Assembly: GCF_000718135.1 (NCBI RefSeq)
Contig: NZ_JOEM01000026.1
Coordinates: 1 to 64,000, forward strand
DNA: 64,000 bases
Source of the DNA: Streptomyces cyaneofuscatus
GTDB taxonomy: Bacteria; Actinomycetota; Actinomycetes; Streptomycetales; Streptomycetaceae
Direction: 5' to 3'
How positions within the stretch are numbered: position 1 is the stretch's first letter; every line of letters begins with the position of its first letter. Below the pieces are notes generated by a model. That model had not been told where the DNA came from. It searched no databases and was given only the letters and a program-made list of their open reading frames with translations. A program made the position numbers and the translations under genes. This document shows, one piece after another, positions 8,830 to 17,970 of the stretch.

Positions 8830-11793
8830 ATGGACCGTGATCACGGGCCACGCGTGCGCGTACCGGAGCAGCGCGCTCCGGAGGAACCGGGGGCCGCCGA
8901 CTCCCTCAGGTTCACCGTCCTGGGCCCCGTACGGGCATGGCGCGGGGCCCAGGCGCTCCCCTCCGGCTCCCCCCAGCAGCGCGCGCTGCTCGCCGCCCTG
9001 CTCCTGCGCGAGGGCCGGACGGCCACGGCGAACGAGCTGATCGACGCGTTCTGGGGCGAGGACCCGCCCTCGCAGGCGAAGGCCACGATCCGTACGTACG
9101 CCTCACGGCTCCGCAAGATCCTGGGCCAGGAGACGCTGGTCAGCGAGTCCGGCGGGTACGCGCTCCGGATCGGCCGGGGCGCACTCGACCTGACCCTGGC
9201 GCAGGATCTTGCCGCCGAGGCGGAGAAGGCCCGCGCGAGCGGTGACCGCTGCCAGGCCCGCACGCTGATCAACAAGGTGCTGGGCCTGTGGGACGGCGAG
9301 GCGCTGGCCTCCGTGCCCGGGCCGTACGCGGAGAACCAGCGCACCCGGCTGGAGGAGTGGCGCCTCCAGCTCACCGAGGCCCGGCTCGATCTGGACCTGG
9401 AGGTGGGCAGCCATGCGGAGGCCGTCTCCGAGCTGACCGCGCTCACCGCCGCCCACCCGCTGCGCGAACGCCTGCGCGAGCTGCTGATGGTGGCGCTGTA
9501 CCGCAGCGGGCGGCAGGCGGAGGCGCTGGCCGTGTACGCGGACACCCGTCGGCTCCTCGCCGAGGAGCTGGGCGTCGACCCGCGCCCCGAACTGGCCCAG
9601 CTCCAGCAGCGCATCCTGCGGGCCGACGAGGAGCTGGCCCGCCCGGCGGACGAGCCGGCCCCGGCGGCGGCGCCCGTGAAGCCCGCGCAGCTTCCGGCGA
9701 CCGTGCCCGACTTCACGGGACGCGACTCCTTCGTACGGGATCTGGGCGCCCAACTGGCCACCGCCGAGGGGTCGGTGATGGCGGTCTCCGCGCTGGCCGG
9801 GATCGGCGGGGTCGGCAAGACGACCCTGGCCGTTCACGTCGCCCACCAGGCCCGCCCGCACTTCCCCGACGGGCAGCTCTACGTCGACCTCCAGGGCGCG
9901 GGCGCGCGGGCGGCCGAGCCGGAGACGGTCCTCGGCTCGTTCCTGCGGGCGCTCGGCACCGCGGACTCGGCGATCCCGGACACCCTGGACGAGCGGGCCG
10001 CGCTCTACCGCTCCACGCTGGACGGCCGCCGCATCCTCGTCCTCCTCGACAACGCCCACGACGCGGCCCAGATCCGCCCGCTGCTGCCCGGGACGCCGGG
10101 GTGCGCGGCCCTGGTGACGAGCCGGGTGCGGATGGTCGACCTGGCCGGGGCACACCTGGTGGACCTGGACGTGATGGCGCCGGACGAGGCGCTCCAGCTC
10201 TTCACGAGGATCGTCGGCGCGGAACGGGTCGGCGCGGAACGGGAAGCGGCCCTGGACGTGGTGGCCGCCTGCGGTTTCCTCCCCCTCGCCATCCGCATCG
10301 CCGCCTCCCGGCTGGCCGCCCGCCGCACCTGGACGGTCTCCGTCCTCGCCGGCAAGCTGGCCGACGAGCGCCGCCGCCTCGACGAGCTCCAGGCGGGCGA
10401 CCTCGCGGTGAAGGCCACCTTCGAACTCGGCTACGGCCAGCTGGAACCGGCCCAGGCCCGCGCCTTCCGCCTCCTCGGCCTCGCGGACGGCCCGGACATC
10501 TCGCTCGCCGCCGCGGCGGCCCTGCTGAACCTGGAGCCGCACACGGCGGAGGATCTCCTGGAGGCGCTGGTCGACACCTCCCTCCTGGAGTCGGCCGCGC
10601 CGGGCCGCTACCGCTACCACGACCTCGTACGCCTCTACGCGCGTGCGTGCGCCGAGCGCGACGAACAGCCGCCGGTGGAAAGGGAGCTGGCGCTGTCGCG
10701 GCTGCTGGACTTCTACCTGGCGACGGCGGCGGGGGTGTACTCGCTGGAGCGGCCGGGGGAACGGGTCCTGGACCACTTCACCCGGACCGAGTACCCGGGC
10801 TTGGTGTTCCCTCTCCGGGAGACCGCTCTCGACTGGCTGTTCACGGAGTCGAGCGGACTCCTGGCCTGCGCCCGCCAGTCGGCCGCCATCGGGATGCCCA
10901 AGCGCGCCTCGGACCTCCTCATGGCCGTGGTCGACCTCGGGGAGTCCGGTGCGAACTCGCACCAGTTCGCCACCGCCGCCAAGGCCGTGAGCGACGCCGC
11001 CCGCGCCGCCGGCGAGGCGCAGGCCGAGGCCAGGGCCCGCACGATGCTGTCGCACGTGCACAGCGTCTCGGGGCGGTTCGCCGAGGCCGATGCGGAGGCC
11101 AGCCGGGCCCTCGCCCTGGGGCAGCGGGCCGAGGACCCGGTCTCACTGGGCCAGGCCCCCAACCAGCGGGGCATCATCGCCCTGTACGAGAACCGGCACG
11201 AGGACGCCGAGGCCCATCTGACCCAGGCCATGGCCGCGTTCCGCGCCGACGGCAACAAGCCCGGGGAGGCGGCCGCCCTGTGCAACCTCTCCCGGGTCCA
11301 CCTGGCCACCGGCCGGACCACCAGCGCGGTGCACCTTGCCCAGCAGGGCGTCGCCATCTACGAGGGCGACGCCACGGACCTGGCGCTGCGGCTGGCCAAC
11401 GGGAAGTACGCCCTGGGGCTGGCGCTCATCGGAAGCGAGCAGATGCCCCGGGCCCGCGACGCCCTCCTGGAGGCGCTCCAGATCTTCCGGGAGAGCCGGC
11501 AGCAGCTCTGGCACGGGATGACCCTCTTCCGGCTGGCGGAGCTCCACCTCGCCGAGCAGGACGGGGCTCAGGCCGCCGCCCACGCGGAGCAGGCGCTGGC
11601 CGTGCTGCGCGGCATCGGCGGGGACTGGCGCCGCGCCAACGTCCTGGCCGTGCTCGGCCGTGGTCTGACGGCCATAGGGCAGCGGGACCGGGCCCAGGTC
11701 TGCTGGAGCGAGGCGCTGGCCATCTTCGAGGAACTGCGCTCGCCCGAGGCCGCGTCGGTGCGCGCCCTGCTGAACCCGGCGGGTGTGAGCTGA
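8830..11793 (+). CDS. afsR: AfsR global regulator (SARP-NB-ARC-TPR)
   Basis: About 987 residues, close to the roughly 993 of the S. coelicolor protein. Domains in order: OmpR-like winged helix (about 20-110), bacterial transcriptional activator domain (to about 275), NB-ARC ATPase with Walker A GIGGVGKTT near 325-333, and C-terminal tetratricopeptide repeats (about 700-980). AfsR is phosphorylated by AfsK and other Ser/Thr kinases and switches on afsS, raising antibiotic production. Start ATG 8830 follows AGGGGC; a frame opening at 8683 is rejected. The identification rests on the architecture plus the AfsS gene 229 nt downstream and AfsK in the same window. Confidence 0.93.
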   Translation: MDRDHGPRVRVPEQRAPEEPGAADSLRFTVLGPVRAWRGAQALPSGSPQQRALLAALLLREGRTATANELIDAFWGEDPPSQAKATIRTYASRLRKILGQETLVSESGGYALRIGRGALDLTLAQDLAAEAEKARASGDRCQARTLINKVLGLWDGEALASVPGPYAENQRTRLEEWRLQLTEARLDLDLEVGSHAEAVSELTALTAAHPLRERLRELLMVALYRSGRQAEALAVYADTRRLLAEELGVDPRPELAQLQQRILRADEELARPADEPAPAAAPVKPAQLPATVPDFTGRDSFVRDLGAQLATAEGSVMAVSALAGIGGVGKTTLAVHVAHQARPHFPDGQLYVDLQGAGARAAEPETVLGSFLRALGTADSAIPDTLDERAALYRSTLDGRRILVLLDNAHDAAQIRPLLPGTPGCAALVTSRVRMVDLAGAHLVDLDVMAPDEALQLFTRIVGAERVGAEREAALDVVAACGFLPLAIRIAASRLAARRTWTVSVLAGKLADERRRLDELQAGDLAVKATFELGYGQLEPAQARAFRLLGLADGPDISLAAAAALLNLEPHTAEDLLEALVDTSLLESAAPGRYRYHDLVRLYARACAERDEQPPVERELALSRLLDFYLATAAGVYSLERPGERVLDHFTRTEYPGLVFPLRETALDWLFTESSGLLACARQSAAIGMPKRASDLLMAVVDLGESGANSHQFATAAKAVSDAARAAGEAQAEARARTMLSHVHSVSGRFAEADAEASRALALGQRAEDPVSLGQAPNQRGIIALYENRHEDAEAHLTQAMAAFRADGNKPGEAAALCNLSRVHLATGRTTSAVHLAQQGVAIYEGDATDLALRLANGKYALGLALIGSEQMPRARDALLEALQIFRESRQQLWHGMTLFRLAELHLAEQDGAQAAAHAEQALAVLRGIGGDWRRANVLAVLGRGLTAIGQRDRAQVCWSEALAIFEELRSPEAASVRALLNPAGVS

Positions 11794-11829
11794 CGCCAGG
11801 GGCGGCGCCCACGGCCCGCGCGCGGGCCG

Positions 11830-11848
11830 CGTTCATCATTCGTTTATC
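11830..11848 (+). promoter_or_regulatory. AfsR box in the afsS promoter
   Basis: CGTTCATC (11830-11837) and CGTTTATC (11841-11848) are direct repeats with an 11-bp period, the SARP/PhoP-type spacing on which AfsR binds upstream of afsS in S. coelicolor. It lies 38 nt after the afsR stop and about 175 nt before afsS, so the afsS leader should be long. The -10 was not placed with confidence. Confidence 0.75.
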
Positions 11849-12021
11849 GCCGACCGACAGTCTCTGACTCATCGATCCGTCGCGTCGGGGGGCAGACGGA
11901 TCGGCTTGCGGCCTCACCACTATGGTGAACGGCCCTGGAGGGCCTGCCCGGCAGTCCACGGGGGAACAGCCGGGCAGGCCCCGCCCGATCATCACGTCAC
12001 CATTTTCAGGAGTTGACTGAC

Positions 12022-12204
12022 ATGGCCGCCAACAAGGACAACCTCAAGCCCAACGGGGACGCGCACGCCACGGGCGAGGACATCACCACGCAGGACGCGC
12101 ACGCCACGACCACGCCGGTGACGAAACTCGGCGACGCCCACGCGACGGGTGAGCCGGTGGGCAAGCTCGGCGACGCCCACGCCACGAGCGAGCCCATCAA
12201 GTAG
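12022..12204 (+). CDS. afsS: AfsS small regulatory protein with DAHAT repeats
   Basis: A 60-residue acidic protein. It starts MAANKDNLKP and contains four DAHAT units, two of them in the longer form KLGDAHAT, which is the repeat signature of AfsS. AfsS is the AfsR-activated pleiotropic stimulator of secondary metabolism; its biochemical role is unclear. ATG 12022 is preceded by AGGAG (12008-12012) at 9 nt; the TTG at 12013 would sit on the ribosome site. It is followed by a strong terminator. This pairing with afsR confirms both calls. Confidence 0.95.
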   Translation: MAANKDNLKPNGDAHATGEDITTQDAHATTTPVTKLGDAHATGEPVGKLGDAHATSEPIK

Positions 12205-12304
12205 ACCTTCACGACGGGGATACGGGGGACGGGGGTACGGGGGGTACGTACGGGGGAGCAGCCACGGCGGCGTGGAGGGGGAGCCGTCGCGGCTGTCGTA
12301 CGCA

Positions 12305-12340
12305 GAGGGGCCCGAGCCTGGGGATGGGCTCGGGCCCCTC
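12305..12340. terminator. bidirectional terminator between afsS and PIN toxin
   Basis: GAGGGGCCCGAGCC (12305-12318) pairs perfectly with GGCTCGGGCCCCTC (12327-12340) around an 8-nt loop, between convergent genes. Confidence 0.85.
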
Positions 12341-12370
12341 GGGCGTGTGAGGTGCGGGCTGAGGGGCGGG

Positions 12371-12766
12371 CTACAGGGCCCGGACCTGGACCCGGGGCGC
12401 GCACAGCTTGGTCAGGTCGTCGGCGTCGGAGGTGAAGACGACCGTCCGGCCGCGCTGCCGGTTCGCCAGCACCGCCAGCACCGCGTCGATGGCGTACTTG
12501 TGGCCGTGGAGGCCCGTGTCCAGCAGGAGTCGGATCGCCTCGTCCGCGACCTCCTTGGTGACCGGCTCGGCGACAAGGCGGGACATGGCCCAGTTCCACT
12601 CCGCCGGACGGACCTTGCCGTGGTACGCCTCAACGAGGGTCATGGGGCTCGTCATCACCCGGCTACCCGCCTGGTGCGCCTTCGTGAGGATGCCTGTCAT
12701 TGTGCGGTCACGCAGAGCAATCCTGGACAGCGCCTCGGAGTCCAGGATGAAGCAGATGTCCTTCAT
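12371..12766 (-). CDS. PIN-domain toxin (VapC-like)
   Basis: A 131-residue PIN-domain protein. The N-terminal acidic motif is ILDSEALS, with later acidic residues in VEAYHGK, YAIDAVLAVLANR and FTSDADDL, consistent with the Asp/Glu cluster that holds Mg2+ in PIN ribonucleases. ATG 12766 overlaps the antitoxin stop by one base (TGATG), so the pair is translationally coupled. The pair sits between afsS and an acyl-CoA ligase, i.e. inside the afs locus. RNA target unknown. Confidence 0.85.
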   Translation of the reverse strand: MKDICFILDSEALSRIALRDRTMTGILTKAHQAGSRVMTSPMTLVEAYHGKVRPAEWNWAMSRLVAEPVTKEVADEAIRLLLDTGLHGHKYAIDAVLAVLANRQRGRTVVFTSDADDLTKLCAPRVQVRAL

Positions 12767-13044
12767 CAGGCAGCTGCCGCCTCTTCGCCGCGTCCGTCGG
12801 TTTCCCGCTCCTCGAACCACCGCTCGATGTCCCGCATCTCGGCGGTGGCCGCATCCTGCTCCTCCTCGGTGAGCGGGCCGCGCTCGGTCTGCATCCACGC
12901 GACCAGCTCCCCCAGCCGGTCATGCTCGCGCTGACGCTCTATGGCCCGCGTGACATACGCGCTGAAGGCGCCCGGGCCGACCTCCGCCCGGATCTCCTCC
13001 GCCAGCTCCTCCGGCAGGGTGACCGTGTATTTCTTGGTTGCCAT
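12766..13044 (-). CDS. ribbon-helix-helix type antitoxin for the PIN toxin
   Basis: About 92 residues. KYTVTLPEELAEEIRAEVG near the start fits a ribbon-helix-helix DNA-binding segment, followed by a charged helical C-terminus (ERGPLTEEEQDAATAEMRD) of the kind that wraps a toxin. The start is ATG 13044 (MATKKYTV) or ATG 13056 (four more residues); neither has a strong ribosome site. Direct GTATGG repeats sit in the promoter around 13043-13060 and may be the operator for autoregulation. Confidence 0.78.
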   Translation of the reverse strand: MATKKYTVTLPEELAEEIRAEVGPGAFSAYVTRAIERQREHDRLGELVAWMQTERGPLTEEEQDAATAEMRDIERWFEERETDGRGEEAAAA

Positions 13045-13120
13045 ACTTACGACCATACCGCCGGTTCACGGTGTCGGCCCGGCCCGTTCACCCCAGCCGG
13101 TGAAGCCGAACAAACCTGCG

Positions 13121-14677
13121 CTACCCCCGCCCCCGCAGCTCCCCCTTCACCACCTTGCCGCTCGCGTTGCGCGGGAGCTCCGGGACGAACTCCACCGCCC
13201 TCGGCACCTTGAAGTTCGCCATCTCGCGGCGGGACCAGGCGATCAGGTCGTCCGCCGTCACCGTGGCGCCCCGGCGGCGGACCGCGTACGCCTTGCCGAC
13301 CTCGCCGAGGCGGGGGTCGGGGACGCCGACGACCGCCACGTCGGCGATGTCCGGGTGGAGGCCGAGGAGCTGTTCGATCTCGGCCGGGTAGGCGTTGAAG
13401 CCGCCCACGATGAACATGTCCTTGATCCGGTCCGTGATCCGCAGGTTGCCCGCCGCGTCCAGGACGCCCACGTCGCCGGTGCGGAGCCAGCCGTCCGGGG
13501 TGAGCGCGTCGGCCGTGGTCTCCGGGTCCTCGAAGTAGCCGCTCATCACGGTGAAGCCCCGGACCTGGATCTCGCCGGGCTCCCCGGGGCCGCCCAGGAC
13601 GCGGACCTCGGTGCCGGGGATCGCGCGGCCGGACGTGGTGGCCACGGTCTGCGGCGCGTCGCCCCGGCGGCACATCGTGACGATGCCGCTCGCCTCGGAG
13701 AGGCCGTACGCCGTGAGGACCGTGGCGATGTGGAGTTCGCCGCGCAGCCGCTCCACCAGGCGCAGCGGGACCACCGCCGCGCCCGTCACCACCAGGCGCA
13801 GGGCGGAGAGGTCGTGGGCGTCGCGGGCCGGGTGGTCCAGGAGGGACTGGTGGAGGGTGGGCGGCCCGGGCAGGACGGAGATACGTTCCGCCGCGATGTT
13901 GGCCAGCACCGTGTCCACGTTGAACACCGGCTGCGGAACCATCGTGGCCCCCCGCATCAGGCAGGCGATGATCCCCGCCTTGTAGCCGAAGGTGTGGAAG
14001 AAGGGGTTGACGATGAGATAGCGGTCGCCCTCGCGCAGGCCCGCCAGCTCGCTCCAGATCTCGTACGCGCGCAGCGTCTGCGCATGGGTGATCACCGCAC
14101 CCTTGGGAGCGCCCGTGGTGCCCGAGGTGTAGATGATGTCGGAGGGGTCCGAGGGGCGGATGGCGGCCGCCCGTTCCCGTACGGCGGCGGCCGGCACCCC
14201 CTCCCCCGCCGCCAGGAACTCCGCCCAGCTCGTGTAGTCCTCCGGGGCCGTCTCCGCCAGCACCACCACCCGCTCCAGGTCCGGCAGCTTCACCTCCGAC
14301 CGGCGCAGGGACGCCACGTACGACGTCCCCAGGAACGTGCCGGTGACGAAGAGCAGCCTGGCCCGGCTGCGGCGCAGGATGTGGGCGGCCTCCGTCCCCT
14401 TGAAGCGGGTGTTCAGGGGCACCAGCACCGCGCCGGCGCTCACCGCCCCGAGCGCGGCGACGATCCAGTCCAGCGTGTTCGGGGCCCAGATCGCGACCCG
14501 GTCGCCCGGCTCCACCCCGGCGGCCACGCACGCGGCGGCGGAGCGCTCCACCCGGTCGCCGAGTTCGGCGTACGTCAGGCGGGTGCGGCCCTCGACCACC
14601 GCCTCCGCCGGGCCGTACCGCCGCGCCGCCTCCCGCACCAGCCCCGGGATGCTGCCCCACTCCTCGTCGCCTCGCAT
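13121..14677 (-). CDS. acyl-CoA synthetase / AMP-dependent ligase (FadD-like)
   Basis: A 518-residue ANL-superfamily enzyme that makes an acyl-AMP and then acyl-CoA. The P-loop YTSGTTGAPKG, the A5-type AYGLSEASG, the hinge TGDVGVLDAAGNLRITDRIKD and the C-terminal catalytic lysine region NASGKVVKGEL are all present. The size and form fit FadD3/FadD17-like short enzymes in steroid or branched-acid catabolism. Start ATG 14677 follows AGGAAGG; a much longer upstream frame runs into the divergent thiolase promoter and is rejected. It is divergent from the Ltp thiolase operon across operator copy 2. Confidence 0.9.
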   Translation of the reverse strand: MRGDEEWGSIPGLVREAARRYGPAEAVVEGRTRLTYAELGDRVERSAAACVAAGVEPGDRVAIWAPNTLDWIVAALGAVSAGAVLVPLNTRFKGTEAAHILRRSRARLLFVTGTFLGTSYVASLRRSEVKLPDLERVVVLAETAPEDYTSWAEFLAAGEGVPAAAVRERAAAIRPSDPSDIIYTSGTTGAPKGAVITHAQTLRAYEIWSELAGLREGDRYLIVNPFFHTFGYKAGIIACLMRGATMVPQPVFNVDTVLANIAAERISVLPGPPTLHQSLLDHPARDAHDLSALRLVVTGAAVVPLRLVERLRGELHIATVLTAYGLSEASGIVTMCRRGDAPQTVATTSGRAIPGTEVRVLGGPGEPGEIQVRGFTVMSGYFEDPETTADALTPDGWLRTGDVGVLDAAGNLRITDRIKDMFIVGGFNAYPAEIEQLLGLHPDIADVAVVGVPDPRLGEVGKAYAVRRRGATVTADDLIAWSRREMANFKVPRAVEFVPELPRNASGKVVKGELRGRG

Positions 14678-14710
14678 CACGCGCCCGCCTTCCTGCCGCC
14701 GCCGCACTAG

Positions 14711-14725
14711 CTGACTAGCCGTCAG
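14711..14725. promoter_or_regulatory. catabolic operator palindrome, copy 2
   Basis: CTGACTAGCCGTCAG, five-base arms CTGAC/GTCAG, in the 103-nt divergent region between the ligase and the thiolase operon. TAGCCT at about 14734-14739 is a possible -10 for the rightward operon, so the site would cover its -35. Confidence 0.78.
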
Positions 14726-14780
14726 ATTAGCGGTAGCCTCTGCCGCTGTCAGCAGGCGCGGGAGTGCGGGAGGTTGGCGG

Positions 14781-15929
14781 ATGGCGACACTCAAGGACGC
14801 GACGGCGATAGCCGGGATCGGGCAGACGGGGTTCGCGAAACGGCTCCCGGAGTCCGAGAAGACCCTCGCCTGCCGGGCGATCCTGGCCGCCCTCGACGAC
14901 GCGGGCATCGCGCCCTCGGAGGTCGACGGCTTCGCCTCGTACACGATGGAGGAGACCGACGAGGTGGAGGTCGCCAAGGCGATCGGCGCCGGGGACGTCA
15001 CCTTCTTCAGCAAGGTGGGGTACGGGGGCGGCGGCTCCTGCGCCACCCTCGGCCATCTCGCCGGAGCCATCGCCACCGGCCAGGCGAGCGTCGGGGTGGC
15101 CTGGCGGTCACGGAAGCGCGGGTCCGGGCCCCGGCCGTGGAAGAACACCGCCGTACAGCTGCCGGCCCCCGCCCAGTGGACCCGCCCCTACGGGCTGCTT
15201 CGCCCCGCCGACGAGATCGGAATGCTGGCCCGCCGCTACATGCACGAGTACGGGGCCACCCGCGACCACCTCTTCAACGTCGCCCTCGCCTGCCGAAACC
15301 GGGCCAACCAGAACCCGGCCGCGATCATGTACGACCGCCCGCTGACCCGCGAGATGTACATGACCTCCCGCTGGATCAGCGAACCCCTCTGCCTCTTCGA
15401 CAACTGCCTGGAGACGGACGGTGCGTTGGCCTACGTCATCGTCTCCGCCGAGCGCGCCCGCGACTGCCGGCAGCGGCCCGTCTACCTCCACTCCGTCGCC
15501 CAGGGCCTGCCCGCCCAGCACCACGGGATGGTCAACTACTGGAACGACGACCCGCTCACCGGACCCGCCTGGACAGCCGCCCGACAGCTGTGGAAACAGG
15601 CCGACTTCGGGCCCGACGACATCGACGTGGCTCAGATCTACGACGCGTTCACCCCGCTCGTCCCGCTCTCCCTGGAGGGGTACGGCTTCTGCGGGCGCGG
15701 CGAGGGCGGCGCGTTCACCGAGGGCGGGGCGCTGGAGAGCGGCGGACGGCTGCCGGTCAACACGGGGGGCGGCGGGCTGAGCGAGGCGTACGTCCACGGG
15801 TTCAACCTCATCACCGAGGGCGTCAAGCAGCTGCGCGGGACCTCCACCGCCCAGGTGCCGGACGCCGCGACCTGCCTGGTCACGGCGGGCGAGGGCGTGC
15901 CGACGTCGGCTGTTCTGCTGCGGAACTGA
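14781..15929 (+). CDS. thiolase / lipid-transfer-protein-like (Ltp) enzyme
   Basis: A 382-residue thiolase-fold protein of the SCP2/Ltp family (starts ATAIAGIGQTGFAKRLPES). It has GGGGSCATLGHLAGAIA at the usual nucleophile position, IYDAFTPLVPLSLEGYGF, and GGGLSEAYVHGF at the C-terminus. In actinobacterial steroid catabolism such proteins act as retro-aldolases together with a DUF35 partner, and the DUF35 gene follows 12 nt downstream. A ribosome site GGGAGG precedes ATG 14781. Whether it is a thiolase or an aldolase cannot be decided from sequence alone. Confidence 0.88.
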   Translation: MATLKDATAIAGIGQTGFAKRLPESEKTLACRAILAALDDAGIAPSEVDGFASYTMEETDEVEVAKAIGAGDVTFFSKVGYGGGGSCATLGHLAGAIATGQASVGVAWRSRKRGSGPRPWKNTAVQLPAPAQWTRPYGLLRPADEIGMLARRYMHEYGATRDHLFNVALACRNRANQNPAAIMYDRPLTREMYMTSRWISEPLCLFDNCLETDGALAYVIVSAERARDCRQRPVYLHSVAQGLPAQHHGMVNYWNDDPLTGPAWTAARQLWKQADFGPDDIDVAQIYDAFTPLVPLSLEGYGFCGRGEGGAFTEGGALESGGRLPVNTGGGGLSEAYVHGFNLITEGVKQLRGTSTAQVPDAATCLVTAGEGVPTSAVLLRN

Positions 15930-15941
15930 GGAGTTGAGGAC

Positions 15942-16409
15942 ATGACTGTGAACGATTCGCCGCTGCTTCCCGTCGTCGACGAGGACGGTGCGCCCTTCTG
16001 GGAGTACGCCGCCCGGGGCGAGCTGCGCGTCCAGGCCTGCGCCGCCCCCGCCTGCGGCGAACTCCGCTTCCCGCCCCGGCCCTGCTGCCCGCACTGCGGC
16101 TCCTTCGACAGTGCGTGGCGGGCGATGAGCGGGCGCGGCCGGCTCTGGTCGTACGTGATCCCGCACCCGCCGCTGCTCCCCGCCTACGCCGAACAGGCGC
16201 CGTACAACGCCGTGTTGGTGGAGCTGGTGGAGGCCCCGCACATCCGGCTGGCCGGGAACGTCGTCGCCTCCGCCGACGCGCCGCTCAACTCGGTGGACCC
16301 GGGGCGGCTGCGGATCGGGGCTCCGGTGCGGGCGGTGTTCTGCCCGGTGGGGCCCGACGGTGACGCCGAGGGCGGTGCCACGCTCGTACGCTGGCTGCTG
16401 GAGCGGTGA
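15942..16409 (+). CDS. DUF35 zinc-ribbon/OB-fold protein, partner of the thiolase
   Basis: A 155-residue protein with an N-terminal rubredoxin-like zinc ribbon (Cys pairs in CAAPACG and CCPHCG) and a C-terminal OB fold. This family (ChsH2-type) binds acyl-CoA and forms complexes with Ltp thiolase/aldolases or MaoC-like hydratases. It sits 12 nt after the thiolase and 3 nt before the hydratase gene, so all three are one operon. The combination is the same as in steroid side-chain degradation modules. Confidence 0.9.
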   Translation: MTVNDSPLLPVVDEDGAPFWEYAARGELRVQACAAPACGELRFPPRPCCPHCGSFDSAWRAMSGRGRLWSYVIPHPPLLPAYAEQAPYNAVLVELVEAPHIRLAGNVVASADAPLNSVDPGRLRIGAPVRAVFCPVGPDGDAEGGATLVRWLLER

Positions 16410-16412
16410 GCC

Positions 16413-17189
16413 ATGGCCCTGCGCATCGAGCGGGACGGTGAGCGCGGGGTCGCGCTCGTGGTCCTGGACCGGCCTACGAGGCTCAACGCCATCGACCTGG
16501 AGACGGCCGGGGAACTCGCTTCGCTCTGGCGGGAGTTGCGGTACGACGAGTCGGTGCGCGCCGTGGTCCTCACCGGGGCCGGCACCCGCGCCTTCTGCAC
16601 CGGGATCGACCGGGGCGTGGAGGTCCCGCAGCCGCCGTCCCCGTACGCCGTCGACGACCCCCTCCTGCGGATCGGGCCCAAGGCGAACGACCTGTGGAAG
16701 CCGGTGGTCGCGGCGGTGGAGGGGATGGCGTGCGGCGGGGCGTTCTATCTGCTGGGCGAGGCGGAGTTCGTCGTCGCCTCGCGTGAGGCGACCTTCTTCG
16801 ATCCGCACACGACGTACGGGATGGTCTCGGCGTACGAGGCGATCGCGATGGCCCAGCGGATGCCGTTCGGGGAGGTGGCCCGGATGGCCCTGATGGGCAC
16901 CGCGGAACGGGTGAGCGCCGAGCGGGCGTACGCGGTCGGGCTGGTGAGTGAGGTGACGGAGCCGGGCGGCGCGGTGGCGGCGGCGCTGCGGGCGGCGGCG
17001 GTGATCGCCGGATACCCGACGGAGGCGGTGCAGGGCACGGTGCGGGCGGTGTGGTCCGCGAAGGAGGCGGCCAGGACCCAGGCGATGGCCCAGGCCCCGG
17101 CGCTGATCTCCCTGGGCAACCTGCCCCCGGACCGGCAGGCGGAGCTGTTCGGGGCGCGGGGCGGGGGCGGGGAGCCCCGGGTGCGGTGA
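16413..17189 (+). CDS. enoyl-CoA hydratase/isomerase family protein
   Basis: A 258-residue crotonase-fold protein. LDRPTRLNAIDLETAG, the oxyanion-hole segments TRAFCTGIDRG and EGMACGGAFYLLGEAEFVVAS, and YGMVSAYEA are present. The usual catalytic glutamates are not obvious, so hydratase versus another crotonase reaction is open. It is the third gene of the thiolase-DUF35 operon (3-nt spacing) behind operator copy 2. The C-terminus is Gly/Arg-rich. Confidence 0.87.
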   Translation: MALRIERDGERGVALVVLDRPTRLNAIDLETAGELASLWRELRYDESVRAVVLTGAGTRAFCTGIDRGVEVPQPPSPYAVDDPLLRIGPKANDLWKPVVAAVEGMACGGAFYLLGEAEFVVASREATFFDPHTTYGMVSAYEAIAMAQRMPFGEVARMALMGTAERVSAERAYAVGLVSEVTEPGGAVAAALRAAAVIAGYPTEAVQGTVRAVWSAKEAARTQAMAQAPALISLGNLPPDRQAELFGARGGGGEPRVR

Positions 17190-17205
17190 GCGGGTGATCG
17201 TGCGG

Positions 17206-17736
17206 TCAGACCGCCTTGGCGGTCACTTCGCAGCGCTTGACCCGGGACACCTTGCCGGGGGTGTCCATCCGCACGGTGAGGGTGTCCTCCTCGCCGACGT
17301 TGAGGATCGTGGTCGCCTCGGCCGTGTCCACGGTGTTGCCGCGGGCGTCGACGAACCGCACGTCGATCTCGTACGCCTGCGTGCCCGGGTAGTTCGAACG
17401 CACCTCGAGCAGCGACGAGGTGACCGCCTTGCGCTTGCCCTTGCGCGGGGCGGCACAGCGGATGACCCGGACGTCGAGGGCTTCGCCGGACGCGGTGGGC
17501 GTCGGGGTCGAGTAGGAGCCGGACGAGCCGGAGGACGAGGAGTCGTCGTAGTCGTCGTCGCTGTAGTCGGTGTGGCGGTAACCGCTGTTGCTCTTCTTGG
17601 AGTTGGAGCAGCCGCCGCCCGAACTGCTGCCCTTGCTCTTGCCGCTCTTGCCGCCGCTGCTGGAGGTCGAGAATCCGGTGAGCGCGAGCACCACCACGAC
17701 CAGGACCGCCGCGAGCTTCATCTGTCGCCGCATCAT
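17206..17736 (-). CDS. secreted or anchored Ser-rich protein, unknown function
   Basis: A 176-residue protein with a signal-type N-terminus (KLAAVLVVVVLALTGFS), then a Ser/Gly/Lys/Asp-rich linker of about 70 residues and a small beta-rich domain of about 85 residues (RVIRCAAPRKGK to CEVTAKAV) with two cysteines that could pair. The sequence at the cleavage region is LTGF, where a lipoprotein would have LTGC, so lipid anchoring is not predicted. Start ATG 17736 follows AAGGGGGG. It overlaps no neighbour and converges with the hydratase operon. Not recognised further. Confidence 0.72.
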   Translation of the reverse strand: MMRRQMKLAAVLVVVVLALTGFSTSSSGGKSGKSKGSSSGGGCSNSKKSNSGYRHTDYSDDDYDDSSSSGSSGSYSTPTPTASGEALDVRVIRCAAPRKGKRKAVTSSLLEVRSNYPGTQAYEIDVRFVDARGNTVDTAEATTILNVGEEDTLTVRMDTPGKVSRVKRCEVTAKAV

Positions 17737-17970
17737 GGATGCAGCCCCCCTTGTTGTCGTTGCTCGTGTGTTGTCGTTCCTCGTGCTGCCGTCCCACAGC
17801 ATGACGGATGGCCTCGGCGTGTAGGTCATGGCCCTGTCACGGTCCGGTCATGGTCTGCGGGACGGGGCATCCTCACGGCGGTCGGCGGCGTCCGCGTGGC
17901 GGGGGTGATCGTCCGGGCGTAGCGTCGGCCGTACCGGGGGGTGTTCGCCGTACGCCGTTGGAGGCTGACG

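Noticed and set aside
9103..11061. 652-residue minus-strand frame opposite afsR.
   Set aside because: GC-rich antisense shadow with no domain; afsR on the plus strand has full domain support.
12149..12934. 261-residue plus-strand frame crossing afsS, terminator and the PIN gene.
   Set aside because: It runs through the 14-bp-stem terminator and opposite two coding genes with good motifs.
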